From: Burkholderiales bacterium
GTDB taxonomy: Bacteria; Pseudomonadota; Gammaproteobacteria; Burkholderiales; JAEUOS01
Assembly: GCA_947473125.1 (NCBI GenBank)
Contig: CANJDH010000003.1
Location: 1 to 64,000, forward strand
DNA length: 64,000 nt
Direction: 5' to 3'
This document shows, in pieces, positions 22,113-35,554 of this stretch; the stretch's first letter is position 1; each line of letters opens with the position of its first letter. Position numbers and translations under genes: made by a program. The notes below the pieces were generated by a model that did no database searches, had not been told where the DNA came from, and worked only from the letters and a program-made list of their open reading frames with translations.

Positions 22113-22493
22113 TTAGCCACGTTTCCAGGGCCGGGGACCACCCATCACATGAATGTGAAGGTGAAAGACCTCCTGCCCGCCTTCCTTGCCGCTGTTGATG
22201 ACGATCCGAAAACCACCATCGCCTTCCATCCTGAGGCCTTCCTGCGCCGCCAGTTTGGGAGCCAGCACCAGCATTTTACCAAGCAATACGGAATGCTGCT
22301 CTTGCACGAAGACAAGCGACTCGATGTGCTCCTTGGGCACCATCAGGAAATGCACCGGTGCCCACGGGTTGATGTCGTGAAAGACAAACACATCGTCGTC
22401 TTCGTATATTTTTTTGGATGGAATCTTCCCCGTTGCGATTTTGCAAAACAGGCAACCTGCCGAATCGTTCGATGCGTGCGTCACAACGCTCAC
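22113..22493 (-). CDS. hinT: HIT family protein (HinT-like)
   Basis: [46 protein letters not shown] ... [12 protein letters not shown]. Confidence 0.92.
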   Translation of the reverse strand: MSVVTHASNDSAGCLFCKIATGKIPSKKIYEDDDVFVFHDINPWAPVHFLMVPKEHIESLVFVQEQHSVLLGKMLVLAPKLAAQEGLRMEGDGGFRIVINSGKEGGQEVFHLHIHVMGGPRPWKRG

Positions 22494-22855
22494 CCTTGTT
22501 TAAATTTCGCGGTCAAGCCTTCGGCGTCGCTGCGCTCGCCGTCCTTGCGTGCGGCTTTTTCATCAAGGCCGGAAAGACCTTCACGCCGCGCCAGTTCGTC
22601 GAGAACATCCCCGGGCTTGAGCCCGTAGGCTTCCAGCGCCAGTAGGCAGTGGAACCACAGGTCCGCCATCTCGCCTACGATCTTGGCGCGGTCGCCATCC
22701 TTGCCGGCCATCACGGTCTCGGTGGCTTCCTCACCGATCTTCTTGAGGATCGCGTCCTCACCTTTGGCGAGCAGGCGCGCCACATAGGACTTTTCCGGAT
22801 CGGCGCCGCGGCGCGACGCGATCACTTCGGCCAGCCGCTTCAGGACATCGCTCAT
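22490..22855 (-). CDS. hisE: Phosphoribosyl-ATP diphosphatase
   Basis: [31 protein letters not shown]; his operon. Confidence 0.93.
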   Translation of the reverse strand: MSDVLKRLAEVIASRRGADPEKSYVARLLAKGEDAILKKIGEEATETVMAGKDGDRAKIVGEMADLWFHCLLALEAYGLKPGDVLDELARREGLSGLDEKAARKDGERSDAEGLTAKFKQG

Positions 22856-23274
22856 TTGTAGATCTCGTCCGGCGCCTTGACCACCGGATCGGTGATCACC
22901 CAGGCGCCGTTCTCGTATTTCTGGAAGAAGCAATTATGCCGCCCCGTGTGGCAGGCAATGCCGCCAACCTGCTCGACCCGGATCAGCACCACGTCTTCGT
23001 CGCAATCGAGGCGCACTTCGCGCACTTTTTGCATGTGCCCCGATTCCTCGCCCTTGTGCCACAGTTTATTGCGCGAGCGCGACCAATACACGGCTTCGCC
23101 GGTTTCGATCGTCAGCTTGAGCGCCTCGCGATTCATCCACGCGAACATCAGCACGCGATTGGTGAACGTCTCCTGCGCAATCACCGGCACCAGGCCGCGC
23201 TCGTCCCAGCGAACCTGGTCGAGCCAATCGCCCGCTGCGACACCCCCCACCGCCGACGTTCCCGCGGCGCTCAC
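22852..23274 (-). CDS. hisI: Phosphoribosyl-AMP cyclohydrolase
   Basis: [60 protein letters not shown]. Confidence 0.94.
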   Translation of the reverse strand: MSAAGTSAVGGVAAGDWLDQVRWDERGLVPVIAQETFTNRVLMFAWMNREALKLTIETGEAVYWSRSRNKLWHKGEESGHMQKVREVRLDCDEDVVLIRVEQVGGIACHTGRHNCFFQKYENGAWVITDPVVKAPDEIYK

Positions 23275-24032
23275 AGGCGCACCTCGATGCCACGCGCGGC
23301 CATGCGTTCCTTGGCCTGGCGCACCGTAAACTCGCCGTAGTGGAAAATGCTTGCCGCCAGCACCGCATCGGCATGGCCTTGGAGGACGCCGTCAGCCAGA
23401 TGATCGAGCGAGCCGACGCCGCCGGATGCGATCACCGGGATGGAAACCGCATCGGCGACCGCCCGGGTCAGGCCAATGTCAAAGCCGTTCTTGGTGCCAT
23501 CGCGGTCCATGCTGGTGAGAAGAATTTCGCCGGCGCCGAGTGCGGCAACCCGCCTGGCCCATTCGACCGCATCCATCCCGGTATTGTTGCGCCCTCCGTG
23601 GGTGAACACATCCCATTTTCCCGGTCCGGTCTGCTTGGCATCAATCGCGACCACAATGCACTGGGCGCCGTAGCGCCCCGAAGCTTCGGCCACCAGTTGC
23701 GGGTTCTGCACCGCCGACGTATTGATGCTGATCTTGTCGGCCCCGGCATTGAGCAAGCGGCGCACGTCCTCGACCTTGCGCACACCTCCGCCCACAGTCA
23801 GCGGAATGAACACCTGGTCGGCAACGCGCTCGATGATGTGGAGGATGATGTCGCGCGCATCAGACGACGCAGTGATATCGAGAAAAGTGAGCTCGTCGGC
23901 GCCCTGGTCGTCATACTTTTTTGCGATCTCCACCGGGTCACCGGCGTCACGCAGTCCGACGAAATTGACACCCTTGACGACTCGACCATTGGTGACGTCA
24001 AGGCAGGGAATGATGCGTTTGGCAAGGCTCAT
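23271..24032 (-). CDS. hisF: Imidazole glycerol phosphate synthase cyclase subunit HisF
   Basis: [33 protein letters not shown]. Confidence 0.96.
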   Translation of the reverse strand: MSLAKRIIPCLDVTNGRVVKGVNFVGLRDAGDPVEIAKKYDDQGADELTFLDITASSDARDIILHIIERVADQVFIPLTVGGGVRKVEDVRRLLNAGADKISINTSAVQNPQLVAEASGRYGAQCIVVAIDAKQTGPGKWDVFTHGGRNNTGMDAVEWARRVAALGAGEILLTSMDRDGTKNGFDIGLTRAVADAVSIPVIASGGVGSLDHLADGVLQGHADAVLAASIFHYGEFTVRQAKERMAARGIEVRL

Positions 24033-24167
24033 GGAAACAGTTGGGCAAAATCAAACAGGCGATGCATCGAAAAGGCTTGGGGCACAAGGGCCGCAGCACA
24101 TAGGCCCTGGAAACCCTTGGTGGGAGCGGGTTTTGGTCAGGTAACCGACCGGACCTCAATCAAGCCG

Positions 24168-24899
24168 CTACTTCAGCGCTTCCGCCACGGCTTTTTTGAA
24201 ATCGAGCTTGCCTTCGTAAATCGCTCGGCCGGCAATGGCGCCGATCACGCCGTCCGCCTCCATCGCCTTGAGCGCCTTGATGTCCTTGAGGCTGGACAGG
24301 CCGCCGGATGCGATCACGGGGATGCGGATCGCCTGCGCCAGCTTGAGCGTGGCCTCGAGGTTCACGCCAGTGAGCATGCCGTCGCGGCCAATGTCGGTGT
24401 AGATGATGGCCTCGGCACCCATGTCTTCATACTTCATCGCAAGGTCGATCACGTCGTGGCCGGTAAGTTTGCTCCAGCCATCGGTCGCCACCTTGCCGTC
24501 GCGCGCATCCAGCCCGACCATGATATGGCCTGGGAACGCGCCACAGGCATCATGCACAAAACCGGGGTTCTTGACCGCTGCGGTGCCGATGATCACGTAA
24601 CTGATGCCGTCATCCAGACAGCGCTCGACCGTGTCAAGATCGCGAATGCCGCCGCCGAGTTGGACCGGGACGTCGTCACCCATGGCTTCGAGAATCTTCT
24701 TGATGACGCTTTCGTTCTTGGGCTTGCCCGCAACTGCGCCGTTGAGGTCGACCAGATGGAGACGCTTGCAGCCTTGCGCCTTCCAGTGCAGCGCCATTGC
24801 CGCCGGATCTTCGGAGAAGATGGTGGCATCGGACATGTCGCCTTGCTTCAAGCGGACACAATGTCCGTCCTTGATGTCAATCGCGGGAATGATCAACAT
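24168..24899 (-). CDS. hisA: Phosphoribosylformimino-5-aminoimidazole carboxamide ribotide isomerase HisA
   Basis: [30 protein letters not shown]. Confidence 0.96.
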   Translation of the reverse strand: MLIIPAIDIKDGHCVRLKQGDMSDATIFSEDPAAMALHWKAQGCKRLHLVDLNGAVAGKPKNESVIKKILEAMGDDVPVQLGGGIRDLDTVERCLDDGISYVIIGTAAVKNPGFVHDACGAFPGHIMVGLDARDGKVATDGWSKLTGHDVIDLAMKYEDMGAEAIIYTDIGRDGMLTGVNLEATLKLAQAIRIPVIASGGLSSLKDIKALKAMEADGVIGAIAGRAIYEGKLDFKKAVAEALK

Positions 24900-25006
24900 G
24901 ATCGGGTCAGGTGCGTTGTTTGAATGGGGTGCTGGGGAAGGAGCGGAGCCAAAACGCCGCCCGCATCAGTGGCGCGCATCCGTCGGGTGCATGCGCGAAG
25001 GCATTT

Positions 25007-25642
25007 TCAGGGGTTCCAGGAAGCGAAATTGGTAAACATGTTGAGGCCAGCCTGATGACTCTTTTCCGGGTGAAACTGTACGCCGAAAATATTATCGCGC
25101 GCAACTGCACAGACAAAGTGTAACCCATAGTCCGATTCACCAACCGACACCGTCGCCGCTTTCGGCACCGGGTAGAAACTGTGGACAAAGTAGAAGCGGC
25201 TGGCATCCGCGATACCCTGCCACAGAGGGTGCGCGCGCGCCTGGTACACCTCGTTCCAGCCCATGTGGGGCACCTTGAGGATGAGGCCGTCGGCCCCCAC
25301 TTTTCCAGTCGGAAAGCGCACCACCGAGCCGGCGAACAGGCCCAATCCCGGCGTATCGCCCTCCTCACTCACCTCGAACAGCATCTGCATGCCGACGCAA
25401 ATGCCAAGAAACGGCTTGCTGGCCGCGGCCTCAAGAACGGCGTCTCTCAAGCCCGACGCGGTCATCTCGCGCATGCAGTCTGGCATCGCGCCCTGCCCTG
25501 GAAAGACGACACGGTCTGCGCTGCGGATTGCCGCCGGATCGTGCGTGATGATCACGCGCGCCCCGGGCGCAACGTGTTCAATCGCCTTCGCCACAGAGCG
25601 CAGGTTGCCCATACCGTAATCAATGACTGCAATGGTCTGCAT
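25007..25642 (-). CDS. hisH: Imidazole glycerol phosphate synthase glutamine amidotransferase HisH
   Basis: AVIDYGMGNLRSVAKAIEH, PFLGICVGMQMLFE, VQFHPEKSHQAGL. Confidence 0.96.
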   Translation of the reverse strand: MQTIAVIDYGMGNLRSVAKAIEHVAPGARVIITHDPAAIRSADRVVFPGQGAMPDCMREMTASGLRDAVLEAAASKPFLGICVGMQMLFEVSEEGDTPGLGLFAGSVVRFPTGKVGADGLILKVPHMGWNEVYQARAHPLWQGIADASRFYFVHSFYPVPKAATVSVGESDYGLHFVCAVARDNIFGVQFHPEKSHQAGLNMFTNFASWNP

Positions 25643-25689
25643 CTTGAACCGACGCCACGCGCTGCGATGAGCGCATCAGGCCGAAAAAG

Positions 25690-26277
25690 TCAGAGTGACC
25701 CCTTGGTCGAGGGAATGCTGCCCGCGGCACGCGCATCGAGTTCCGCAGCCATGCGCAATGCGCGACCGAATGCCTTGAAGACCGTTTCACACTGGTGGTG
25801 CGCATTCTCGCCGCGCAGATTGTCGATATGCAGGGTTACCAGGGCGTGGTTGACAAAACCCTGAAAGAATTCATGGGTCAGGTCAACGTCGTACTCCCCG
25901 ATCATGCCGCGCTTGAACGCAACGTGAAATTCAAGGCCGGGGCGCCCCGAGAAATCAAGGACAACGCGCGACAGGGCTTCGTCAAGCGGTACGTAGGCGT
26001 GCCCGTAGCGACAGATGCCCTTCTTGTCGCCGATTGCCTTGGAAAGCGCCTGGCCGATCGTGATGCCGATGTCCTCAACGGTGTGGTGCGCGTCGATATG
26101 CAGGTCGCCCTTGGCCTCCACCTCAAGATCGATCAGACCATGGCGTGCGATCTGGTCCATCATGTGGTCCAGGAACGGTACGCCGGTCTTGAACGAAGAC
26201 TGGCCGGAACCATCGAGGTTGAGCTTGACGCGAATCTGCGTCTCGTTGGTGCTGCGGGTGACTTCGGCGGTGCGCAT
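25690..26277 (-). CDS. hisB: Imidazoleglycerol-phosphate dehydratase HisB
   Basis: [32 protein letters not shown]-type motif ([21 protein letters not shown]). Confidence 0.96.
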   Translation of the reverse strand: MRTAEVTRSTNETQIRVKLNLDGSGQSSFKTGVPFLDHMMDQIARHGLIDLEVEAKGDLHIDAHHTVEDIGITIGQALSKAIGDKKGICRYGHAYVPLDEALSRVVLDFSGRPGLEFHVAFKRGMIGEYDVDLTHEFFQGFVNHALVTLHIDNLRGENAHHQCETVFKAFGRALRMAAELDARAAGSIPSTKGSL

Positions 26278-26316
26278 GGCGGGTCCGGCGGCGGAGGAGT
26301 TGAATCGCTGGGGTGA

Positions 26317-27396
26317 TTAGCTTAGCGCAGATTTGAGCGCAGCGAGCATGGCTCGATTTTCGTCCGGCGTGCCGATGGTGAGGCGCAGGCAATTGTCGAG
26401 CATCGGGTGCCCGCCCGAGAAATTTTTCACCAGCACGCCCTGCCGCTTCATGGCATCGAACACGCGCGTGCCGGCGCCAGCTGGGCCTTCGACGCGCACC
26501 AGCACAAAATTGGCGGCGCTGGGAAACTGGGTCAGTCCATCCAGGCCGGCGAGGTGCGCCACCATGTCATCGCGTTCAGCGCAAACAATGGCGGCCTGTG
26601 CATCGAGTACCGCCTTGTTCTCCAGCAACTTGATCGCCACCGCCTCGGACAGCACGCTGACATTGAATGGCGAGCGCGTCTTGTCGAATTCATTGATCCA
26701 CTCCGGATGACCGGACACATAACCCAGACGCACGCCGGCCATGCCAATTTTCGACACTGTGCGCAACACCACTAGGTTGTCGAATTCCGTAATGCGCGGC
26801 ATGAACGTGGTGCCGGCGAAGGGCTGATAGGCTTCGTCAATTACCACCAGGCCGGGTGCCGCGCGGATGATGCGCTCGACGTCGGCCACCGGAAAAGGGT
26901 TGCCGGTCGGGTTGTTCGGAAATGCAATCCAGACCAGTGACGGACGATGCTCAACCATGGCGGCCAGAAATCGTTCGGTGTCGAGCGTGAAATCGGCGTT
27001 CAATGGCACGCCGATGAAGGGCAGCCGGTAGAACTGTGCGTACAGCTGGAACATGGCGAACGATGGGGCCGGCGCCATCACGACAGCGCCCTCACGCGCC
27101 ACGGCGGCGGTAATGTATTGAATGCACTCGTCCGAACCGGTGCCTAGTAGCACCTCGCACCCGGCTGGCACGTGCATCACGTCCTTGATCAATTCGCGCA
27201 ACTTGTGCGCAGTCGGCACCGGGTAGCGATTGAACTCCAGGTTCGCCACCACATCGCCCACCTCTTTGGCAAGCCAGGCTGGCAACCGGTAAGGACTTTC
27301 CATCACGTCAAGCTTGATGAAGCCGCTCGCGTCCGACACGTGATACGCAGTCATGCCCTGCACGTCGGCCCGGATCACCTGTTTGGCGCGCGTCAT
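26317..27396 (-). CDS. hisC: Histidinol-phosphate aminotransferase HisC
   Basis: [33 protein letters not shown]; start at [15 protein letters not shown]. Confidence 0.93.
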   Translation of the reverse strand: MTRAKQVIRADVQGMTAYHVSDASGFIKLDVMESPYRLPAWLAKEVGDVVANLEFNRYPVPTAHKLRELIKDVMHVPAGCEVLLGTGSDECIQYITAAVAREGAVVMAPAPSFAMFQLYAQFYRLPFIGVPLNADFTLDTERFLAAMVEHRPSLVWIAFPNNPTGNPFPVADVERIIRAAPGLVVIDEAYQPFAGTTFMPRITEFDNLVVLRTVSKIGMAGVRLGYVSGHPEWINEFDKTRSPFNVSVLSEAVAIKLLENKAVLDAQAAIVCAERDDMVAHLAGLDGLTQFPSAANFVLVRVEGPAGAGTRVFDAMKRQGVLVKNFSGGHPMLDNCLRLTIGTPDENRAMLAALKSALS

Positions 27397-28685
27397 AGGC
27401 GGAACTCCGCAGATTTGGCGTGGGCCGGCAGCCCTTCGCCATGCGCCAGGGTAGAGGCTATTTTCCCAAGGGTGCGCGCGCCTTCGCGAGACACCTTGAT
27501 GATCGAGGAGCGCTTCTGAAAATCGTATACGCCCAATGGCGAGGAAAAGCGTGCGGTGCGCGCGGTCGGCAACACGTGGTTCGGACCCGCGCAATAGTCG
27601 CCGAGCGCCTCGCTCGAATAGACCCCCATGAAAATAGCCCCCGCGTGGCGAATCAGGGGCAAGAGTGCGTCCGGGTCCGCCACCGACAACTCGAGGTGCT
27701 CGGGCGCAATATGGTTGGCGATTTCGCATGCATGGGCAAGGTCCCGCGTCTTGATCAGGGCTCCGCGCGCGGTGATTGATTTCTCGATGATCGCCGCGCG
27801 TGGCATGGTCGAAATTTGTCGCTCGATGCTCCTGGCGACCCGATCAATAAATACCGCATCGGGGCAAAGCAAGATGGCCTGCGCAATCTCGTCATGCTCT
27901 GCCTGGCTGAACAAATCCATCGCCACCCAATCAGGGTCGGCACTGCCGTCACTGATCACAAGAATTTCCGAAGGGCCGGCAATCATGTCGATCCCGACCG
28001 TGCCAAACACGCGCCGCTTCGCTGCTGCGACAAATGCATTGCCGGGCCCGACGATCTTGTCGACCTGCGGAATGGTCTCGGTGCCGTAGGCCAGTGCACC
28101 AACTGCCTGGGCGCCGCCAATGCGGTAAATCGTGTCAACCCCGGCGATCGCAGCAGCAGCCAGTACTAGCGGGTTGGTGTCACCGCCAGGAGCCGGTGAC
28201 ACCATGATGAGTTCGCTCACGCCCGCCACCCTTGCCGGGATGGCGTTCATGAGAACAGAGCTCGGATACGCCGCCTTGCCGCCCGGCACGTAGAGGCCAG
28301 CACGATCGAGTGGCGTGACTTGCTGGCCGAGTACGGTGCCGTCAGGTTCCGCGTAAGTCCAGGAAGCGGCCTTCTGCCGCTCGTGATAGCTGCGTACGCG
28401 CAGCGCCGCAGCCTCAAGCGCAGTGCGGCGCGCTGCAGGTATGGCATTCAACGCTGCATCTATCTCGTCAGCAGTCACCTTCAGAGCGTGCATCGATACG
28501 GCTTTGAGCCCGTCAAACCGGGACGTGTACTCCAAGACCGCCGCATCGCCACGTGCTTTGACATCGGCGAGGATGCTTTGCGCCGACCGCTCGACGGCTT
28601 CATCGACGTCATCCGCGTAGGCGAGCAACTTGCCTAGCCGTGCCGAAAAATCGGCCGCCGCAGCGTCAAGGCGCGTGATATTCAT
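27393..28685 (-). CDS. hisD: Histidinol dehydrogenase HisD
   Basis: [62 protein letters not shown]. Confidence 0.95.
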   Translation of the reverse strand: MNITRLDAAAADFSARLGKLLAYADDVDEAVERSAQSILADVKARGDAAVLEYTSRFDGLKAVSMHALKVTADEIDAALNAIPAARRTALEAAALRVRSYHERQKAASWTYAEPDGTVLGQQVTPLDRAGLYVPGGKAAYPSSVLMNAIPARVAGVSELIMVSPAPGGDTNPLVLAAAAIAGVDTIYRIGGAQAVGALAYGTETIPQVDKIVGPGNAFVAAAKRRVFGTVGIDMIAGPSEILVISDGSADPDWVAMDLFSQAEHDEIAQAILLCPDAVFIDRVARSIERQISTMPRAAIIEKSITARGALIKTRDLAHACEIANHIAPEHLELSVADPDALLPLIRHAGAIFMGVYSSEALGDYCAGPNHVLPTARTARFSSPLGVYDFQKRSSIIKVSREGARTLGKIASTLAHGEGLPAHAKSAEFRL

Positions 28686-29338
28686 GGCACCGCTTTGACC
28701 GCCAACTCGAACGCATCGAGAAGGGCCTGCACTTCAGTGCGCTTGACCTTCAAGGCCGCCTGATTGACCACCAGCCGCGCCGACACCGGGCAAACTTCCT
28801 CGACAGCGATCAGGCGGTTGGCCTTCAGGGTACCGCCCGTCGAGACAACATCAACGATGGCATCCGCCAACCCCACAAGGGGTGCCAACTCCATCGAGCC
28901 ATAGAGCTTGATGAGGTCTACGTGCATCCCTTTGGCTGCAAAGTGCTCGCGTGCGGTATCAACGTACTTGGTGGCCACCCGGATGCGCGCGCCCGAGCGC
29001 ACCGCCGCCTCATAGTCAAATCCTTCGTGCACTGCCACCATCATCCGGCAGCGCGCGATGTTGAGATCTATCGGCCGATACATGCCGGCGCTGCCGTGCC
29101 GCGCGTCGTGCTCGAGCAGCACGTCGGAACCGGCAACGCCGACGTCCGCCGCACCGTAGAGCACGTAAGTGGGAACGTCAGAAGCGCGCACAATGATGAT
29201 CCGTACGTCGGGCCGGTTGGTCGAGAGGATCAGCTTGCGCGATGTGTCCGGATCGTCGGCCACACGAATGCCGGCAGACGCAAGCAACGGCAGCGTGTCA
29301 TCGAAAATGCGGCCCTTTGAGAGGGCGAGGGTAAGCAC
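28682..29338 (-). CDS. hisG: ATP phosphoribosyltransferase HisG (short form)
   Basis: [49 protein letters not shown]. Confidence 0.95.
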   Translation of the reverse strand: MLTLALSKGRIFDDTLPLLASAGIRVADDPDTSRKLILSTNRPDVRIIIVRASDVPTYVLYGAADVGVAGSDVLLEHDARHGSAGMYRPIDLNIARCRMMVAVHEGFDYEAAVRSGARIRVATKYVDTAREHFAAKGMHVDLIKLYGSMELAPLVGLADAIVDVVSTGGTLKANRLIAVEEVCPVSARLVVNQAALKVKRTEVQALLDAFELAVKAVP

Positions 29339-29533
29339 GGCGGGAAGGGTATTGGTAAAGCGATGATTTTACCCGAGTTGACACAAGGCTCCGGTGAAAA
29401 TGCAGCAAGGTGCGGCCCGGAGAAGACCAATCCATGCGCCTTTCACCAGGTTCAGCCGGGAAACCTGTGCTCGAAGCGAATCCCGGGCCCGGGCCTGGCA
29501 ACCTGCGCCAGCAACGTGAGCGGGGGAACGCCA

Positions 29534-31876
29534 TCACGTCGCCGCTGCGCGCAGTTCCTCAGTGGTGGTGCGCAGCCTGTCCGCCAACAAGCGGCTCATA
29601 TTGAGCAACACCTTGCTGGCCAACGCCGGATTCGCCACGCGCAATGATTCAAGCGAACTGCGCGACAGGCCGAAAACCACCGAATACTCCTCGACAATCG
29701 CGTCCGCAGATCGCGGGCGATCCTCCACCAGCACCATTTCGCCGAACATGACCCCGGGGCTGAGTGTCACGAGGCGACGCGATTCGGTGCCGCTGTGCCG
29801 CGGCAATTTGATGCTGATGATGCCGCGGGCCGCGACATACAGGGTATCTCCGGCATCACCTTCGCGAAACAGGTACTCGCCCTGATTGAAAACCCGTCGC
29901 TCAAGGTGTTGTTCCAGAACGCGCACCTCCTCGGCCGTACATTCGTAGGCAATGCCCAATTGGGCAATCGACAATTCATGTTCGGTTTCATCCTCAGGAA
30001 ACGCGCGCGCGAGCATGCTTGCCTCGCACCATTCAAGCGCGTAGTCGGCATCGACGAACCAGCGTTCCGGCGGGATTGCGGCTGCGACACCCATGCCGGC
30101 CAGAAACTGTCCATTGACATCGCGTGGCGTGATGTTGCCCAAGACGGCGGTCTTGCCCTGTTTGGTCAGGCGAGCGCCAATCTGCTCGATGATATGCGCC
30201 CCGGTAGCGTCAATTTCTGTTACTCGCCGGAAGTCAAATGCAATGTAATCGGCACTGGGGGCGAGTTGCTCAACCATCAAGGACAAGTGGTCGGCTGTGC
30301 CAAAAAACAGCGTGCCTTCCAGCTCTACGACCGCAATGCGTCCGCCGTGCTTGCGCAGGTAGGCGGTTTTCTCGGGGTTGCGCAGCTTCAACGAGTGTCG
30401 CTTGTCGCCACGATGCACCACATGCACTACCGATTGGCTGCTTTTGCCGATGAACACCACGACAGTCGCAATGACGCCCGCAAGAACGCCAGCTACAAGG
30501 TTGAATGCCACCGTGGCCACCGTCACAAGCACGACGATGGCAAAGTTGACATAGACCTCGCGATGGACATCGCGATGACGCATGCGTTTGACAATCTGAC
30601 GGGTCCAGCCGTCAAACATGGTGATGGCAATGTAGGTCAATACGGCGGACAACACCACGTGGGGCAGGTAAGCCACCCAGTACTGGGCCGTCATGAGTGC
30701 CAGCAGCATGACGCAGGCATGTGCCACGCCCGAAAGGCGGGTGCGCCCGCCAGCCCCGTAGTTGAGCAGGGTCCGCGACGCGGTGGAACCGCCGAACACC
30801 GCGCCAAATACACCGCCAACCATGTTTGACGCGCCCTGGGCCAGCAGCTCGCGGTTGGCTTCGGGCCTGCGTCCGCTGACTTGCCCGACGGCTACGGCAC
30901 ACATAAGCGATTCGAGCGCCCCCAAAATCGCCAACACCGCGATCGATGGCGCCACCATCCAGAGGGCGCGCCAGGTGTCGACGTCAAACGCACTGGACGC
31001 GATTTGCTTGAGATATACCGGAGCGGGCCACGTTGGAGGGATCGACCCGACTACAGGGCCCAGATCAAGCGCGCCCAGATCAATCGCCGGCCAGAAGCGG
31101 GTAAGCAGATAATAAAATCCTGTGCCGAGCAGGACGGCGACTATCGGTGCGGGAATGCGCGGCCAACGCCGGCTCACAGACCCCATCACCAGTAGCGTAA
31201 AAAGGGCTACCGCCGTCGTTTCGGGCTGCAGCTGATCATAAATGGTCGCAAAATCCCACCACGCGGTACTGCGCTTTAAGGCAAATAGGGTTGGCAACTG
31301 CGACGCCAGGATCAGGAATGCCAGACCGTTCATGAACCCGGCAACAACGGGGTGCGGAATGAACTTGATGTAGCCACCGATCCCGATGGTGCCAAAAACC
31401 ATCTGCAACAGCCCCGCCAGGGTAACGGCGAAAAAACTTAACACCAGCACCCGGGTTGCGCCGGCGCCCTCCAATGCCATGCTGGCCCCGACCAGGTCAG
31501 CTTCACGTGCGACAAGTGCGCCGATGATCAGCGCCATCACCAGTGAAAATGAAGAGCGCGGGCCGCCTATGCCAAAACGGGTACCGCCTAACAGGGCAAC
31601 AATCAGCCCGGAAACAATCGAGCAATAGAAACCGGCAAGAATACCGAACGTCAGATACTCGGCACCGAGCGGCGCAAAGGCCAACGCCCCGATGGTGATG
31701 GTTTGCGGTAGCGCCACCACGCCTGAGGTAATTCCACCAATCAAGTCCCCCTTGAAATGGCGCCGGCGGCCCGCTGATCGTGCGCCTCCGTCAACGTTTC
31801 CGGCGTCATGCCGAAGGTCCGTGGCCACGCTCGCAGCGCCCGCGCTTTTTTGATTCGGGTCGGCCTTCTGACTCAC
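29534..31876 (-). CDS. SulP-family transporter with STAS and C-terminal cyclic-nucleotide-binding domain
   Basis: SulP core (GDLIGGITSGVVALPQTITIGALAFAPLG), STAS (YIAFDFRRVTEIDATGAHIIEQI), cNMP (YLFREGDAGDTLYVAARGII, VMFGEMVLVEDRPRSADA). Confidence 0.9.
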   Translation of the reverse strand: MSQKADPNQKSAGAASVATDLRHDAGNVDGGARSAGRRRHFKGDLIGGITSGVVALPQTITIGALAFAPLGAEYLTFGILAGFYCSIVSGLIVALLGGTRFGIGGPRSSFSLVMALIIGALVAREADLVGASMALEGAGATRVLVLSFFAVTLAGLLQMVFGTIGIGGYIKFIPHPVVAGFMNGLAFLILASQLPTLFALKRSTAWWDFATIYDQLQPETTAVALFTLLVMGSVSRRWPRIPAPIVAVLLGTGFYYLLTRFWPAIDLGALDLGPVVGSIPPTWPAPVYLKQIASSAFDVDTWRALWMVAPSIAVLAILGALESLMCAVAVGQVSGRRPEANRELLAQGASNMVGGVFGAVFGGSTASRTLLNYGAGGRTRLSGVAHACVMLLALMTAQYWVAYLPHVVLSAVLTYIAITMFDGWTRQIVKRMRHRDVHREVYVNFAIVVLVTVATVAFNLVAGVLAGVIATVVVFIGKSSQSVVHVVHRGDKRHSLKLRNPEKTAYLRKHGGRIAVVELEGTLFFGTADHLSLMVEQLAPSADYIAFDFRRVTEIDATGAHIIEQIGARLTKQGKTAVLGNITPRDVNGQFLAGMGVAAAIPPERWFVDADYALEWCEASMLARAFPEDETEHELSIAQLGIAYECTAEEVRVLEQHLERRVFNQGEYLFREGDAGDTLYVAARGIISIKLPRHSGTESRRLVTLSPGVMFGEMVLVEDRPRSADAIVEEYSVVFGLSRSSLESLRVANPALASKVLLNMSRLLADRLRTTTEELRAAAT

Positions 31877-31896
31877 ACCCTCGCCCTCCGCGCGCG

Positions 31897-33394
<1,498 letters not shown>

Positions 33395-33514
33395 TTCCGT
33401 TTCTCCTTCACCTTCATTTTGATGCCGTCAATTTGGGCCAAGCTCGGACTGACCAAGAATGGCACGGCAACCAGCTCTCATCGCATTCGCCATCCACAAA
33501 AGTCCCAGCTCTAG

Positions 33515-34309
33515 CTAGTGCCTCAGCTTGTACCCCGTTTTGAGCATCCACAGAATCAACCCGGCGATGGCGCCCAGACAGGTAGCAACGATGAGCAGCG
33601 ACAACCACGGCGAAACGTCACTCTGCCCGAAGAACCCCCTGCGAAAACCATCAATCATGTAAAAAAACGGGTTGAAATGCGACACGGTCTGCCAGAACGG
33701 CGGCAGCGAATGGATTGAGTAAAACACACCGGAAAGAAACGTGGCCGGCAGGATGAAGAAGTTCTGAAACGCCGCGATGTGGTCAAATTTATCGGCCTGA
33801 ATGCCGGCCAGCAAGCCCATCGAACCGAGGAACGCACTGCCCATCACCGCAAACACGACGATCCACACAGGCTCCCTGAGGGGCGGCATGCCGAACAAGA
33901 GCGTTACCGCAAACACGCCAAGGCCAACGCACAGTCCGCGCACCACCGACGCGATCACGTAGGCCGAAAAAAACTCGAAATAGGAGATTGGCGGGAGCAA
34001 GACAAACACCAGGTTGCCGGTGATCTTGGATTGGATCAAGGATGATGAGGTATTGGCGAAGGCATTCTGCAGCACCGACATCATGATCAGCCCCGGGATC
34101 AGGAAGGCCGTGTACTGAACCCCGGGATACACCTGCACCCGGTCTTGCAGAACATGTGAAAAGATCAACAGGTAAAGCATCGCCGTCAAAACCGGAGCGG
34201 TAACGGTCTGGGCGCTGACTTTCCAGAATCGCAATAATTCCTTGTACAGAAGCGTGCGAAACCCGCTTTGCGGTAGCGCCTCGTTTGCCACGGTTGAGGG
34301 GCGGGTCAC
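33515..34309 (-). CDS. ABC-2 type transporter permease (YadH-like)
   Basis: FRTLLYKELLRFWKVSAQTVTAPVLTAMLYLLIF; adjacent ATPase. Confidence 0.88.
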   Translation of the reverse strand: MTRPSTVANEALPQSGFRTLLYKELLRFWKVSAQTVTAPVLTAMLYLLIFSHVLQDRVQVYPGVQYTAFLIPGLIMMSVLQNAFANTSSSLIQSKITGNLVFVLLPPISYFEFFSAYVIASVVRGLCVGLGVFAVTLLFGMPPLREPVWIVVFAVMGSAFLGSMGLLAGIQADKFDHIAAFQNFFILPATFLSGVFYSIHSLPPFWQTVSHFNPFFYMIDGFRRGFFGQSDVSPWLSLLIVATCLGAIAGLILWMLKTGYKLRH

Positions 34310-35220
34310 TGCATTGGCTCCTTGCCTTGATTCATGACCTGCATGAATACATCTTCCAGATCCGGCGCCATAACTTCCATCTCGTCGATATGCAGAACAG
34401 CGGCGCGCAACGGAGCCAGCACCATGGCGACTTCGTCGTAATCCTTGAGCCGGAAGCGGAACGAACCGCCGGCCTCTACCGGCTTGCGCGCGGCCAACTC
34501 AGCGGGCAACGGCCCGCGGATCTTGACACGCAGAAAAGCGCCTGCGTGGCGCCGCAACAGTTCCGCTGTTGTATCCAGCGCCACCACGCGGCCCGCCTGC
34601 AGCATGGCGATGCGTCCGCACAGGCTTTCGGCCTCTTCAAGGTAGTGCGTGGTCAACACGATCGTGTGTCCGGCGCGATTGAGCTGTGCAATGAATTTCC
34701 AGAGCGTCTGGCGCAACTCCACATCGACCCCGGCCGTCGGCTCGTCAAGCACGATAACCGGGGGCCGATGCACCAGCGCCTGGGCCACCAGGACGCGGCG
34801 CTTCATGCCTCCCGACAGGGCGCGCATGTTGGCGTCGGCCTTGCCAGTCAGGTCAAGATGCCCCATCACCTCATCAATCCACGCATCGTTATTGCGCAGA
34901 CCGAAGTACCCGGACTGTATCCGCAGGGTTTCGCGCACCGAGAAAAACGGATCAAACACGAGCTCCTGCGGCACCACACCCAGACTTCGGCGACTCTCCC
35001 GATAGGCGCCGACGACGTCGTGCCCCATGACCAACACCGACCCGCTATCGCCTCTGGTGAGACCGGCAATCGTGCTGATCAAGGTGGTCTTGCCGGCACC
35101 ATTCGGGCCGAGCAACCCGAAAAACTCTCCCTGCTCGATGCACAGACTGACACCGTCAAGAGCCTGCAGCGCTCCAAAACGCTTCTTGAGGTCGCGAACT
35201 TTGATGGCGGCGGTCGTCAT
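34306..35220 (-). CDS. ABC transporter ATP-binding protein (YadG-like)
   Basis: Walker A GLLGPNGAGKTTLIS; signature ALSGGMKRRVLVAQAL; Walker B VIVLDEPTAGVD. Confidence 0.92.
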   Translation of the reverse strand: MTTAAIKVRDLKKRFGALQALDGVSLCIEQGEFFGLLGPNGAGKTTLISTIAGLTRGDSGSVLVMGHDVVGAYRESRRSLGVVPQELVFDPFFSVRETLRIQSGYFGLRNNDAWIDEVMGHLDLTGKADANMRALSGGMKRRVLVAQALVHRPPVIVLDEPTAGVDVELRQTLWKFIAQLNRAGHTIVLTTHYLEEAESLCGRIAMLQAGRVVALDTTAELLRRHAGAFLRVKIRGPLPAELAARKPVEAGGSFRFRLKDYDEVAMVLAPLRAAVLHIDEMEVMAPDLEDVFMQVMNQGKEPMQ

Positions 35221-35283
35221 GAACTGAAAAAAATCGGGCAGCTCAAGATGGCTGCCCACGCATCCGACAACGGCTGGAAGTTG

Positions 35284-35544
35284 TTAGCCCAGAGCAATCT
35301 GCTCGACACCATAAAGGTCGGCGAGGCCGCGCACGCGTTCGGATGGGTTCAACACAGCCAAGGAATTCCCGCCGCGCTGCGCCTCCCTGCGCCACGCCAG
35401 CAGGCAGGCGATCAGACTTGAGTCGGAAAGTTCAACCCCGGCCAAATCGAACTCCAGCTCGCCGGCGGCAATCGCCGCATGGCCTTGATGCAAAAGCAAC
35501 ACTGCGTCGTCAAGCAACACTCGGCCCGGAAGACGATAGGTCAT
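35284..35544 (-). CDS. mlaB: STAS-domain protein MlaB
   Basis: MTYRLPGRVLLDDAVLLLHQGHAAIAAGELEFDLAGVELSDSSLIACLLAW; mla operon. Confidence 0.82.
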   Translation of the reverse strand: MTYRLPGRVLLDDAVLLLHQGHAAIAAGELEFDLAGVELSDSSLIACLLAWRREAQRGGNSLAVLNPSERVRGLADLYGVEQIALG

Positions 35545-35554
35545 GGAAATGTAT

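Noticed and set aside
23340-24923. 527-aa plus-strand ORF
   Set aside because: Antisense to hisF/hisA; no conserved motifs
29483-29494. CCCGGGCCCGGG palindrome near hisG
   Set aside because: GC-rich low-complexity palindrome without supporting context
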